From Chloroflexota bacterium (GTDB taxonomy: Bacteria; Chloroflexota; Anaerolineae; Aggregatilineales; Phototrophicaceae), in contig WTGB01000048.1 of NCBI GenBank assembly GCA_011523735.1, forward strand, positions 62,001-126,000: a DNA stretch of 64,000 nt. The letters are read 5' to 3'. The notes beneath the pieces were generated by a model. It was not told the DNA's origin and searched no databases. It was given only the letters and a program-made list of their open reading frames with translations. Of this stretch, positions 51,308 through 60,163 are shown piece after piece (positions within the stretch are counted from its first letter, which is position 1; each line of letters begins with the position of its first letter). A program made the position numbers and the translations under genes.

Positions 51308-53131
51308 TTATGGCTGATAGTCATATTCGCCGTCCATGTATTCACTGTATTTCAGATAGCCCTTCCAATGGTCAAAAGGCATCGCGCCGAAGGCTTGCTC
51401 AAGCAGCTCATCGGTCGCGTATACCGCCGAGACAACCGGCGATGACGCTTCCAGTTGTCCGTCTGCACCAGGTACGACAATGTAGAGCAGCATGTGGCTT
51501 TCGGGATAATAAAGCAAGATCACCGCTTCCTTATTGCTGAAGGGCTGACCCGAAACATATTTGGGTTCGCCATAGACAGCCAATACTTCCCCTAGGCTCA
51601 TCTGGGGCGCAAACTGCAATAGAATCGATGCGACTTTCCCATCGTCGGCGCTAGCAATCTGGCAGCATGGCTCGCCGCCATCTTGCTGAAACAGGAATCC
51701 ACTATCAACCGCCTGGACAATGTTGAGGTTCTCCATAGCCGCCACCATCTCCAAAGCGGCAGACGTGTCGGTGTCTCCTGGCTTGATATTCCGCCAGCAA
51801 GGTGGCGCGCAAGGTTCGCCGTTTATCAAGCTGGAATCTTGCAGGAAGCTGTCATCAAGCAAGCTGCGCTCAGGCGCCCCGATACTCACCTCTGGCGCGC
51901 CTTCTGCCAGAGCCGTCAGCATTTCCAGCGGCAGCCCGCCGCGATCTTGCGGCTGTTGACCGGCATAAATGACTTGTAGTTCGCCTTCGCTGTCACGGGC
52001 GCGAATGGCGGGCGTTCCAGTGACGCCAGCGCTTTGCCCCAGCTGTGTATCGACAAGAAATTGCATGGCTCGTTCAAGACAAGCGTTTAGTGAGTCTGCG
52101 TCCAACTTGAGCAAACTTGCAAGCTTTGCGGGCACATCGGAGAAATTGCCAGTCCCGGCGAACTCAAAGAGCAAGTCGTGGGCATCCCAGAAAAGGCGCA
52201 AATCCTGCATGGCGACGCATTCCGCCGTTTTAGCGAAACTTGTCGAGTACTGCGGATTCACCAGAGGATAGAAACGATACTCGAATTGCGCTTTACCCGT
52301 TCGCACCTGCTCGTGAATGAATCGTTTGATCGTTTCGGTGTAAGTCTGACAGTGCGGACAGAGAAAATCTTCGAATGCGACGATGGTTAGTGGCGCTTCT
52401 GTGTCGCCCAATACGAATCCACCATCGGCATGCCTGTAGGTAGACAGCCCGGCGTAGTCTCCGAGTTCTATTGTGACGGGATCAGTTGATGCTGGTCTTA
52501 TCGCATTCACAATGGCGGGAAAATGTTCCGCTAGCGGCAGGGCAATCCGCGTTGGCGCGTTGTTGTCGTACTGGACGAACAGCGCTGGTGTCCCCCTAAC
52601 ACCTAGGCTCAAACCGTATGCTGTATCCTGCGCGTGCTGTTTAGCGCTTGCAGCGCATTCACTCAGGACTTCGGCGTCGAGGTCCAAGGATTCGGCGAAT
52701 TGAACGACAGATTGCGCTGTGAATCCCTGTTTACTGGTCAGGTCAAACATCTGATCGTGAGCGCGCCAGAAGGAGCCGGGCCGCAGCTTGTCTGCGCATC
52801 CGACCAGGCTAGCGCTTCGCACGGATAATTCCGGGTCGATGACTGGAAAGATTCGATACTCAAATTGTGCCAGTCCGGTCATCACGTAGTCCCGGATGAA
52901 GCTGGCTATTATTGGCTCATAATTCTGACAGCTCCCGCACAAAAAGTCGGAAAACTCAATCAATTTGACGCCAGATTCTGGATCGCCCAAGACAAATCCG
53001 CCATCCGCCGTGCGCGACTTTGGCACATCGACGTAGGGATCAGTATTCTCTTGATTGTCTTGCGACCATGTCATAATGGAATTGAGACTGAGAATCAGGA
53101 AAAATAGGACGACGCGGGTTAGATTGTGCAT
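51308..53131 (-). CDS. exported tandem DsbA-like thiol oxidoreductase with C-terminal CxxxC domain
   Basis: A 607-residue exported protein: signal peptide RVVLFFLILSLNSIMTWS, then two thioredoxin-like domains of the DsbA/Com1 type. Domain 1 has CGSC (Cys65 and Cys68) and a cis-Pro loop GTPA (181-182). Domain 2 has CPHC (Cys258 and Cys261) and GTPA (374-375). The C-terminal third holds CAPPCW (Cys441 and Cys445), a motif seen in other envelope proteins whose role I do not know. ATG 53131 follows GGAAG by about five bases. The redox-motif pair differs, so one domain might oxidise and the other isomerise; this is inference. No DsbB or VKOR partner is nearby. Confidence 0.85.
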   Translation of the reverse strand: MHNLTRVVLFFLILSLNSIMTWSQDNQENTDPYVDVPKSRTADGGFVLGDPESGVKLIEFSDFLCGSCQNYEPIIASFIRDYVMTGLAQFEYRIFPVIDPELSVRSASLVGCADKLRPGSFWRAHDQMFDLTSKQGFTAQSVVQFAESLDLDAEVLSECAASAKQHAQDTAYGLSLGVRGTPALFVQYDNNAPTRIALPLAEHFPAIVNAIRPASTDPVTIELGDYAGLSTYRHADGGFVLGDTEAPLTIVAFEDFLCPHCQTYTETIKRFIHEQVRTGKAQFEYRFYPLVNPQYSTSFAKTAECVAMQDLRLFWDAHDLLFEFAGTGNFSDVPAKLASLLKLDADSLNACLERAMQFLVDTQLGQSAGVTGTPAIRARDSEGELQVIYAGQQPQDRGGLPLEMLTALAEGAPEVSIGAPERSLLDDSFLQDSSLINGEPCAPPCWRNIKPGDTDTSAALEMVAAMENLNIVQAVDSGFLFQQDGGEPCCQIASADDGKVASILLQFAPQMSLGEVLAVYGEPKYVSGQPFSNKEAVILLYYPESHMLLYIVVPGADGQLEASSPVVSAVYATDELLEQAFGAMPFDHWKGYLKYSEYMDGEYDYQP

Positions 53132-53251
53132 TACGCTTCCTTGTTTATTGCTCATCTTTCAAGTCTTACACAAATGATCGAAGTTTCAAAGCTTGTATCT
53201 TGTCTATGACGAGCATTACACTATTGCGGTTAGCAGACACATGAGGCCGGG

Positions 53252-53665
53252 ATGCCGCCCAAAGACCGCTATGTCAGCGAGATAACTTTCCATGTCAGAT
53301 ACGCCGAAACCGACAGCATGGGAGTTGTGCACCATGCGGCATATCTAGTTTGGTTTGAAGAAGGGCGCAGCGCTTTCATACGAGAAAGAGGCTGGAGCTA
53401 TGCCAAGATTGAAGCGTCTGGTTATTTCCTGGCGGCGACAGCGCTCGAAGCAAGGTACATCAGCGCGGCTCGCTATGATCAGAAAGTCACAGTCAAAACC
53501 TGGATCGTCGAGATCAGGAGCCGCGCTCTTACCTTTGCCTGCGAAGTTGTCGGTGCTAGTTCTGACAGTGTGCTCTTTCAAGCGTCGCTTAAGCTAATCT
53601 GCCTGAACTCCGGCGGACAAGCCACACGCATTCCAGAAAGCTGGCAATCTTGGCTTGCTGGATGA
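53252..53665 (+). CDS. acyl-CoA thioesterase of the YbgC/4HBT hot-dog family
   Basis: A 137-residue protein with the 4HBT signature: VRYAETDSMGVVHHAAYLVWFEEGR (seen as the Asp17-type active site in ETDSMGVVHH). Members hydrolyse acyl-CoA thioesters of short or aromatic acids. ATG 53252 lacks a strong ribosome-binding site. It may work in fatty-acid or CoA metabolism, as does the nearby acyl-CoA ligase. Confidence 0.85.
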   Translation: MPPKDRYVSEITFHVRYAETDSMGVVHHAAYLVWFEEGRSAFIRERGWSYAKIEASGYFLAATALEARYISAARYDQKVTVKTWIVEIRSRALTFACEVVGASSDSVLFQASLKLICLNSGGQATRIPESWQSWLAG

Positions 53666-53971
53666 TGATTTGTCTGAGCACGCTCATTTTGCACAATGGC
53701 GACGTATTCTTAATGCGCTCGCATCGTTCCTCATAGCGCAATAAAAACCGCTGGTCATTAGTGTGCAGGCTTAGTGGGTACTTCGCCACCTAATGTCAGA
53801 TATGCGATATGTGCAATTGGGCTGTTTAACAAAGCTGATGTATAGGAAGAGTTTATTCTGTGAGGCGCTCATCGAATTCTGAAATTGTAAAGCATGAGTT
53901 TCGGACTGTTAGCGAAATAAGCTATACTTGTTAGATATTTAATCGGAACGGATATTCTTAGGTGAAAGTGA
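53666..53971. other. intergenic stretch with a possible promoter
   Basis: This 306-base gap holds no convincing gene. A TATACT at 53923-53928 may be the -10 box for the acyl-CoA ligase, with no good -35. AGGTGA just before ATG 53972 is the ribosome-binding site. Confidence 0.4.
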
Positions 53972-55711
53972 ATGGTAACTTACACTGAAAGACCATGGAC
54001 AAAGAGCTATGATGTAGGACTCCCCACAGCGCTTGAGTTTCCTGAAGTGCCGTTGCATCAGTTTTTGAAGGACACACGCAATCGCATGCCGCATGGTACG
54101 GCGCTAATCACGCCTGCGAATCTACCTGTAATCGGCCGTATCAGCCGATCGATAACCTATGAAGAATTGGACAAGGCGTCGGATGCCTTGGCAGCGGCGC
54201 TAGTAGATCTCGGCCTGAAAAAGAGCGATCGTGTCGCTATTGTCATGCCCAATTCGGTCGCGTTTGTCATAAGTTTCTACGCCATTCTAAAAGCGGGCGG
54301 CGTGGTCGCGGCTACCAACCCGACCTATCCCGCTGACAAGATGGCGCACCAGATCAACGACTGCAATGCCGAATTTGTATTGACCATGACGCTTTTCTAT
54401 GATTTAGTCAGGCGTGTGCGGTCGAATACCAAGGTTAAAACGGTGATCGTCGCCAACATAAAGGAATATCTGCCCAGTCTGGCGAAATTTCTCTTCACGA
54501 TCGCGAAAGAAAAGAAAGAAGGTCACTTCGTTCAGGAATTGGAGCCGGGCGACCATTGGTTTCAGGACCTGCTAGCGAAATACGATGGCAAGCGGGCAAA
54601 TGTGAATGTGAAGCCCGATGACCTAGCGATCTTCCAATACACTGGCGGGACCACCGGTGTGCCGAAAGCGGCAATGTCCAAACACCGAGCCTTGGTGGCG
54701 AACATGCTGCAGACCGAGGGCTTTCTCGACCTCTTCGATATGCCGGTCGAGGATCATATTTTCCTGGGCGCCATCCCCTTCTTTCATGTCTATGGCTTGG
54801 TCACTGTTGTCAGCACGAGCGTTTATCGGGGCTGCAAGGTCGTTTTGGTCCCCAATCCACGCGATATCGACGATGTGCTCGGCAATGTTGAGACGTTTCG
54901 CACAACCTTGTTTCCAGGTGTTCCGGCGCTCTACAACGCTATAAACAATCATCCTAAAGTCCAAAGCGGCGAGATCGACCTCAGTTCACTGCAGCTATGC
55001 TTGAGCGGCTCCGCGCCACTGCCCGAAGCTACTAAGGCGGAATTCGAAAGCCTGTCGGGTGGCTCGGTGAGGGAAGGCTTTGGGATGAGCGAAGCGCCGA
55101 CAGCAACTCATGTAAATCCAATCTATAAAGAGAACCGTCCTGGTTCCATTGGCCTTCCTTTGCCCGAGATGGACATGCGGATCGTCAGCCTGGAAGACAG
55201 CGAAACTGATGTCCCAGTGGGCGAGATTGGCGAACTGGTTATGGCTGGACCCAATGTCATGGTGGGTTATCATGGCATGCTGGAAGAAACGCAGAATGTC
55301 CTCCGTGAAAAGGATGGCAAGCGCTGGCTCTACACCGGCGATATCGCGCGCATGGATGAGGATGGCTACTTCTACATCGTTGATCGCAAGAAAGATATGG
55401 CGCTGATAGGCGGCTACAACGTATATCCCACGGCGGTTGAGAATGCCATCGCGTCGCATCCAGCCGTGCTTGAGGTCGGCGTTGCCGCGATCCCCCATCC
55501 TCAGCGACAAGGTCAGGAAGCGCTCAAAGCCTGGATCGTCATTAAGCCTGGGCATAGTCTTGATGAAGAAGAGATCATCAGCTCTCTAAATGAAAAGTTG
55601 GCGCCATACGAGATTCCCCGGCGGATCGCTTTCATTGATGAATTGCCCAAGACGGCGGTCGGTAAAACATTGCGGCGAGAATTGGTCGAGATGGAAGCGA
55701 AGCGCGATTGA
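53972..55711 (+). CDS. long-chain fatty-acid-CoA ligase (AMP-forming)
   Basis: A 579-residue acyl-adenylate enzyme. The AMP-binding signature is YTGGTTGVPKAAMSKH; the later motifs are GYGMSEAPT-like (GFGMSEAPTATHV), the hinge WLYTGDIARMDEDGYFYIVDRKKD and the C-terminal catalytic lysine in PKTAVGKTLRREL. It activates long-chain fatty acids to CoA thioesters in the cytosol for oxidation or lipid synthesis. The length is typical. Its substrate chain length cannot be read from sequence. Confidence 0.9.
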   Translation: MVTYTERPWTKSYDVGLPTALEFPEVPLHQFLKDTRNRMPHGTALITPANLPVIGRISRSITYEELDKASDALAAALVDLGLKKSDRVAIVMPNSVAFVISFYAILKAGGVVAATNPTYPADKMAHQINDCNAEFVLTMTLFYDLVRRVRSNTKVKTVIVANIKEYLPSLAKFLFTIAKEKKEGHFVQELEPGDHWFQDLLAKYDGKRANVNVKPDDLAIFQYTGGTTGVPKAAMSKHRALVANMLQTEGFLDLFDMPVEDHIFLGAIPFFHVYGLVTVVSTSVYRGCKVVLVPNPRDIDDVLGNVETFRTTLFPGVPALYNAINNHPKVQSGEIDLSSLQLCLSGSAPLPEATKAEFESLSGGSVREGFGMSEAPTATHVNPIYKENRPGSIGLPLPEMDMRIVSLEDSETDVPVGEIGELVMAGPNVMVGYHGMLEETQNVLREKDGKRWLYTGDIARMDEDGYFYIVDRKKDMALIGGYNVYPTAVENAIASHPAVLEVGVAAIPHPQRQGQEALKAWIVIKPGHSLDEEEIISSLNEKLAPYEIPRRIAFIDELPKTAVGKTLRRELVEMEAKRD

Positions 55712-55813
55712 AGGTACGGCGGGAATTCAGTTGGCGCGTCGCATATAGAATTAGTCGAAATACGATCTTTCATTATCTTGATTTCGCAAAAGAATATATA
55801 TACTTTTGCTATG

Positions 55814-55837
55814 AATATATCAGTTTTGTGATATATT
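55814..55837. repeat. AT-rich palindrome upstream of the regulator gene
   Basis: AATATATCA (55814-55822) and TGATATATT (55829-55837) form a perfect 9-bp inverted repeat with a 6-base loop. It lies 44 bases before the regulator ATG and might be its own operator. Confidence 0.5.
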
Positions 55838-55880
55838 AGCATTCTGGTTTGTCGAAAGAAACTATTACGAAGTTAACAAA

Positions 55881-57164
55881 ATGAGCATTCGACTCCACAT
55901 CACTCCCGCTTACGAAAACTTGCTGCGCTTTTCAAGTCTTTCGAAAATTATCTTGCTTCACCCGTCTAGCCGATATCGCTCCTTGCTGATCGCTCGTTTG
56001 TTAAGCGACCCGCAAGTGCGTTCCTATTACTATGCGCTTGATGTCGACGACATTAATCTCTTCAATTTCTTAGCCGGACTTATGAACACCCTGTCAAGAC
56101 AACACAAGACATTCGGTCGGCATCTCAATGTATTGCCGCAAAACGTGTTAAATGAACCATACAAACATCTCGATCTGGTGTTGCGCACGTTCTTGAAAGA
56201 AATGGCGGAGATCAAGGATGGCGACTTCTTCCTGATTTTGGACGAATTCGACCGCGCCGATCCAGCTGATGATGTTCATCGTTTTGTGGAGCGTCTCTCA
56301 CATTTGATGCCGGATAACTGTACCATCGTGCTCAATGGTCGAACGCTCCCGCGACTGCCGTGGCTGTCGATGATGGCCAAACGCCATGGTTTGATTTTGC
56401 AGGACGGCCAACTGATTACTGAGAGCATTTACGGCGTTGGCAATCCCGAAAGCGCTAGCCTCAAAGTTCTTTCTCTGGGACCAGGATATGTTTTTCTTGA
56501 TGACTACCTTGTGGACAATTGGGAGGGGCACCTGCCACGCTTGCTGCTGTTCTTCGTACTGGATCGCCCTGAGGTAACGCGAAACCAGATCTGCGAAACC
56601 TTCTGGCCCGACCTGGATATCGACCAGGCGGTTAATGTGTTTCATGTGACCAAGCGACGTCTGCACAAGGCTTTAGGGATCAATATTTTGTCCCACGATG
56701 GTACCTATTACCGCGTCGACCCGAACATTTCCTTTTACCTCGATGCTCTTGATTTTGTTGAAACACTGTTGGTCTGCCGCTACGGTGAACCGGAAGACGA
56801 GTTTTCACAATGGCAAAAGATTGCGAAGCTATATCGCGGTCCCTTCCTGCAAGGGCATCACGATGCTTGGATTGAAGAACGACGTGAGGCTTACAGCCTT
56901 GCTCATATTGAGTCATTGATGCGAATAGCAGATATCTGGATTGAACGCGGCAATGATGAGCTTGCAATACTTACGCTGAACCGAGCGATTGACGCTGACT
57001 ACTCGTTGGAGGCTGTACACCTGCGCTTGCTACGGTTGTATGTGAAACTGGGCAGGCGTGCAGAAGCAGTCGCTCACTACCTCGAGTTGGAAAAATGGGC
57101 GAAGACAAACAAGATGGCTTTAGGCAGCGAGACAAAGCAGCTTTTTGCCGATATTACCGTTTGA
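55881..57164 (+). CDS. SARP/BTAD-type transcriptional regulator with degenerate ATPase-like N-terminal half
   Basis: A 427-residue protein. Residues 1-200 look like the AAA/STAND module of MalT-type regulators, but the P-loop position reads LLHPSSRYRSLL (around 25-36) with no GxxxxGK. A Walker-B-like DFFLILDEFDRAD is retained (115-127). Residues 205-290 form a winged helix of the OmpR/SARP type (PEVTRNQICETFWPDLDIDQA and TKRRLHKALG). The rest is a BTAD helical repeat region. It probably binds DNA but not ATP (inference). An AT-rich palindrome precedes it. The tRNA-Arg gene lies 35 bases downstream on the other strand. Confidence 0.8.
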   Translation: MSIRLHITPAYENLLRFSSLSKIILLHPSSRYRSLLIARLLSDPQVRSYYYALDVDDINLFNFLAGLMNTLSRQHKTFGRHLNVLPQNVLNEPYKHLDLVLRTFLKEMAEIKDGDFFLILDEFDRADPADDVHRFVERLSHLMPDNCTIVLNGRTLPRLPWLSMMAKRHGLILQDGQLITESIYGVGNPESASLKVLSLGPGYVFLDDYLVDNWEGHLPRLLLFFVLDRPEVTRNQICETFWPDLDIDQAVNVFHVTKRRLHKALGINILSHDGTYYRVDPNISFYLDALDFVETLLVCRYGEPEDEFSQWQKIAKLYRGPFLQGHHDAWIEERREAYSLAHIESLMRIADIWIERGNDELAILTLNRAIDADYSLEAVHLRLLRLYVKLGRRAEAVAHYLELEKWAKTNKMALGSETKQLFADITV

Positions 57165-57199
57165 GACTTATTGCAGTGACAAGGAAGAGCAGGCGAAGG

Positions 57200-57272
57200 C
57201 GCCCCTGGCAGGACTCGAACCTGCGACCAACGGTTTAGAAGACCGGTGCTCTGTCCACTGAGCTACAGAGGC
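57200..57272 (-). tRNA. tRNA-Arg (anticodon UCU)
   Basis: A 73-base cloverleaf: acceptor GCCTCTG/CAGGGGC with one T-G pair, D arm GCTC/GAGC, anticodon loop CTTCTAA (anticodon TCT in DNA), and T loop TTCGAGT with stem GCAGG/CCTGC. One mismatch lies at the top of the anticodon stem. CCA is not encoded. Confidence 0.93.
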
Positions 57273-57283
57273 AGACAACAAAA

Positions 57284-57312
57284 ATTGTAGAATCTAGCAT
57301 GGGCACTGTCAA
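57284..57312 (-). promoter_or_regulatory. promoter of tRNA-Arg
   Basis: On the minus strand a perfect TTGACA (57312-57307) and TACAAT (57289-57284) are 17 bases apart, ending 11 bases before the tRNA. Confidence 0.75.
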
Positions 57313-57344
57313 TAGTGTGGGGTGCATTTTGCCTGCTCTTTGGA

Positions 57345-57373
57345 TTGTTCAATGTCGGAGCTTGTAGTAAAAT
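57345..57373 (+). promoter_or_regulatory. promoter of gyrB
   Basis: TTGTTC (57345-57350) and TAAAAT (57368-57373) are 17 bases apart, about 115 bases before the gyrB ATG. Confidence 0.45.
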
Positions 57374-57488
57374 ATAAACAAGAAACAGGTCGCAATCTCG
57401 CAAGATTTGCTTCGTGGACAGCGTATAAATGGTGAATCTTACCGAGTAGCGCGCCGATATCGCTCAACTGCGACTGCCAGGAGACACG

Positions 57489-59474
57489 ATGGCGAAAGAC
57501 AGAGACCTCGTCGCCCGTCAGGAAAGCAACTACAACGCGAGCAATATTCAAAAACTTGAGCCTCGAGAACATATACGGCGGCGACCGGGTATGTATGTGG
57601 GTGGAACAGACTCACGAGCTCTGCACCATCTCATCTACGAGGTAGTCGATAATTCTATTGACGAAGCGCTGGCAGGCCGTTGCGATCGGATAGAAGTTAC
57701 GTTGAATAAGGACGGATCAGCAACGGTTGCGGATAATGGTGTTGGCATTCCCGTAGATGACCACAAATCCGGCAAATCCGCGCTTGAATTGGTGATGACC
57801 GAAGTCGGATCGGGCGGCAAGTTTGATAACGAGGCATACAAGGTAAGCGGCGGATTGCACGGGGTAGGGGTTTCGGCGGTGAATGCGCTTTCTGCGAGTC
57901 TAACAGCGACTATTCGACGCGATGGCCGTATTTGGAGACAGTCCTACGAAACCGGTATCCCTACTGGAGGCGTCCGGAAAGGCCGAAAGCTAAGGGACGG
58001 AGAAGATACCGGAACAGAAATTAGCTTCGTACCAGACTTCTCTATCCTTGAGCAAAACGAATTCAGCTTCAACACCTTGATGACTCGTTTCCGTGAAATG
58101 GCTTTTGTGACGCGCAAGGTAACTATCTCGCTCCGGGATGAACGGGAAGAGACGCTTCCTCGTGAAATGACCTTCTATTTTGATGGCGGTTTGCGCTCCT
58201 TCGTGCGTTACCTGAATCGAAACAGGCGTGACATACACCGCATTATTCATGTGGAACGCGATATTGAATTCATGGACCGCGAGGATAATCCGTACGCGGT
58301 CGGTGTGGAAGTTGCCTTTCAGTACGCCGATGTTAGTACGAATATCGAACTCGCCTTCACAAATACGATCAATACACCGGATGGCGGCACTCACATTACG
58401 GGACTCCGGTCTTCCATCACTGGCGTGATCAATCGGTACGCCAGAAAGGCGGGCTTGCTGAAGGACAAAGATGGCAATTTCTCTGGGAACGATACCTTGG
58501 AAGGCTTAACGGCCATTGTCAGCGTCAAGCATCCAGACCCTCAATTCGAAAGCCAGACCAAGGTCAAGCTGTTAAATCCCGAAGTTCAGGGGGCAGTGTC
58601 TCAAGTTGTCACAGAAGCATTCAACGAGTTCCTCGATACAAATCCGCGCGAAGCCCGGCGAATAATCGAGAAATGTATGACCAGCAAACGCGCCCGCGAG
58701 GCGGCGAAAAAGGCGCGGGAGCTTGTCCGCAGTGGACCAAGTCTGCTTGAGAGCAGCACTTTGCCCGGCAAGTTGGCCGATTGCTCAGAGCGCGGCGAAG
58801 GAGCGGAGATATATATCGTCGAGGGCGATTCGGCTGGTGGCAGCGCCAAACAAGGCCGGGATCGGCACTTTCAGGCGATACTGCCCTTGCGTGGCAAGAT
58901 CCTGAATACGGAACGCGCGCGCATCGACAAGATACTCGACAATAATGAAATCAAGGCGCTGATTTCGGCGCTTGGTACGGGCATACATGATGAGATGACG
59001 GTGGAGCGCCTGCGCTATGGTCGAGTCATCATCATGACTGACGCGGATGTCGATGGCAGTCATATTCGTACGCTGTTGCTGACCTTTTTCTTTCGCCATA
59101 TGCGGCAGGTCATACAGCAAGGGCATCTCTATATCGCACAGCCGCCAATCTTCCTTCTCAAGAACGGCAAACAAATGCAATATGTTTACCCGGCAGCCGG
59201 CTATACCGATGAACAGTTGCTGAAGCGGGAGATCAAGGGATTCAAGAATCCGGACAAGGTCACTGTGCAGCGCTATAAGGGTCTGGGAGAAATGAATCCC
59301 GAGCAGTTGTGGGAGACAACGATGGATCCCGAAAAGCGCACCTTGCTGCAGGTGACCATAGAGGATGCGGCTGATGCCGACCGGGTTTTTGATATGCTCA
59401 TGGGCGCCAGCGTGCCACCGCGGAAGAAATTCATTCAAATGCACGCCAAACAGGTGCGAAACCTCGACATCTAA
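57489..59474 (+). CDS. gyrB: DNA gyrase subunit B
   Basis: A 661-residue type IIA topoisomerase subunit. The GHKL ATPase part has YEVVDNSIDEALAG, DNGVGIPV and GGLHGVGVSAVNALS. The TOPRIM domain has IVEGDSAGGSA and DADVDGSHIRTLLL, and the C-terminal region ends with RYKGLGEMNPEQLWETTMDP. With GyrA it introduces negative supercoils. ParE is a possible alternative, but the length and motifs favour GyrB. CAGGAGA precedes the ATG. Confidence 0.95.
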   Translation: MAKDRDLVARQESNYNASNIQKLEPREHIRRRPGMYVGGTDSRALHHLIYEVVDNSIDEALAGRCDRIEVTLNKDGSATVADNGVGIPVDDHKSGKSALELVMTEVGSGGKFDNEAYKVSGGLHGVGVSAVNALSASLTATIRRDGRIWRQSYETGIPTGGVRKGRKLRDGEDTGTEISFVPDFSILEQNEFSFNTLMTRFREMAFVTRKVTISLRDEREETLPREMTFYFDGGLRSFVRYLNRNRRDIHRIIHVERDIEFMDREDNPYAVGVEVAFQYADVSTNIELAFTNTINTPDGGTHITGLRSSITGVINRYARKAGLLKDKDGNFSGNDTLEGLTAIVSVKHPDPQFESQTKVKLLNPEVQGAVSQVVTEAFNEFLDTNPREARRIIEKCMTSKRAREAAKKARELVRSGPSLLESSTLPGKLADCSERGEGAEIYIVEGDSAGGSAKQGRDRHFQAILPLRGKILNTERARIDKILDNNEIKALISALGTGIHDEMTVERLRYGRVIIMTDADVDGSHIRTLLLTFFFRHMRQVIQQGHLYIAQPPIFLLKNGKQMQYVYPAAGYTDEQLLKREIKGFKNPDKVTVQRYKGLGEMNPEQLWETTMDPEKRTLLQVTIEDAADADRVFDMLMGASVPPRKKFIQMHAKQVRNLDI

Positions 59475-59490
59475 CTAGAGAGCTTGTCAG

Positions 59491-59889
59491 CTAAAGCCCA
59501 GAAGACTTGGCATCTTCCTCCGTCCAGCCACGCGCCGCTCGCGTAGCTTCTTGTTGCATCTCCCGTGTCATAGGTCCGTACTCAAAAAAGGCATGCAGCA
59601 TCGCAAAGGCGAGGCTGCCCAAGCCAAGAGCGATCACGGCAAGGATTAACGGGTGCCAAACTATACCGGCAAGTTGCACGTTGTCTGGGTGCAAGATAAT
59701 GACCATCATGAGCACTGTAGGCAGAATCGCGGCGAAACAAGCGGCTGAAAGGTAGTTGAAAAGGTTTGCGGGCATACCGCCGTGAATTGGCTGTTTTGAT
59801 ACCGAGCGCTTATGTACAAGCCACCCTAACCGAAGAGCTATTGCGACCAATCCGGTCAAGCCTAGCGCATCAGCAAGTGAGAGTTCCAT
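59491..59889 (-). CDS. small membrane protein, function unknown
   Basis: A 132-residue protein with about three hydrophobic helices (ALGLTGLVAIALRLGWLV, YLSAACFAAILPTVLMMVII and HPLILAVIALGLGSLAFAML) and a short charged C-terminal tail. I recognise no domain. It is the last gene of the carbamoyltransferase run, 34 bases after the DUF5989 gene, and may be an accessory membrane part of it. Confidence 0.65.
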   Translation of the reverse strand: MELSLADALGLTGLVAIALRLGWLVHKRSVSKQPIHGGMPANLFNYLSAACFAAILPTVLMMVIILHPDNVQLAGIVWHPLILAVIALGLGSLAFAMLHAFFEYGPMTREMQQEATRAARGWTEEDAKSSGL

Positions 59890-59923
59890 ATCTGCCCTTC
59901 ATGCAGTCTGATCATGGTAATGT

Positions 59924-60136
59924 CTAGAACAAAGTATAGATAAAAGCGCCAGCCGGGCTTGAACCGCCTACAACGATCAAGAGCGCGAAGACCAACAGCG
60001 TAATGACCATCGGCAGCATCCAGTAGAGCTTTCGCTTCCAAAGGAAAGCCAGTAACTCGCCAAGTACGCCCAACCGCATGAAAAAATCTTGCAGGGCGCT
60101 TGGGGAATCACTCTCATGTTTTGACTTTGTCGTCAT
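59924..60136 (-). CDS. DUF5989 family small membrane protein
   Basis: A 70-residue protein with one strong transmembrane helix. The segment LGELLAFLWKRKLYWMLPMV and the C-terminal AGAFIYTLF match the DUF5989 family, which is usually found beside carbamoyltransferases and SGNH proteins, as here. Its role is unknown. It starts 27 bases after the carbamoyltransferase stop. Confidence 0.8.
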   Translation of the reverse strand: MTTKSKHESDSPSALQDFFMRLGVLGELLAFLWKRKLYWMLPMVITLLVFALLIVVGGSSPAGAFIYTLF

Positions 60137-60163
60137 GATCAGTCTCTGCCTCGTTAGCCATGA

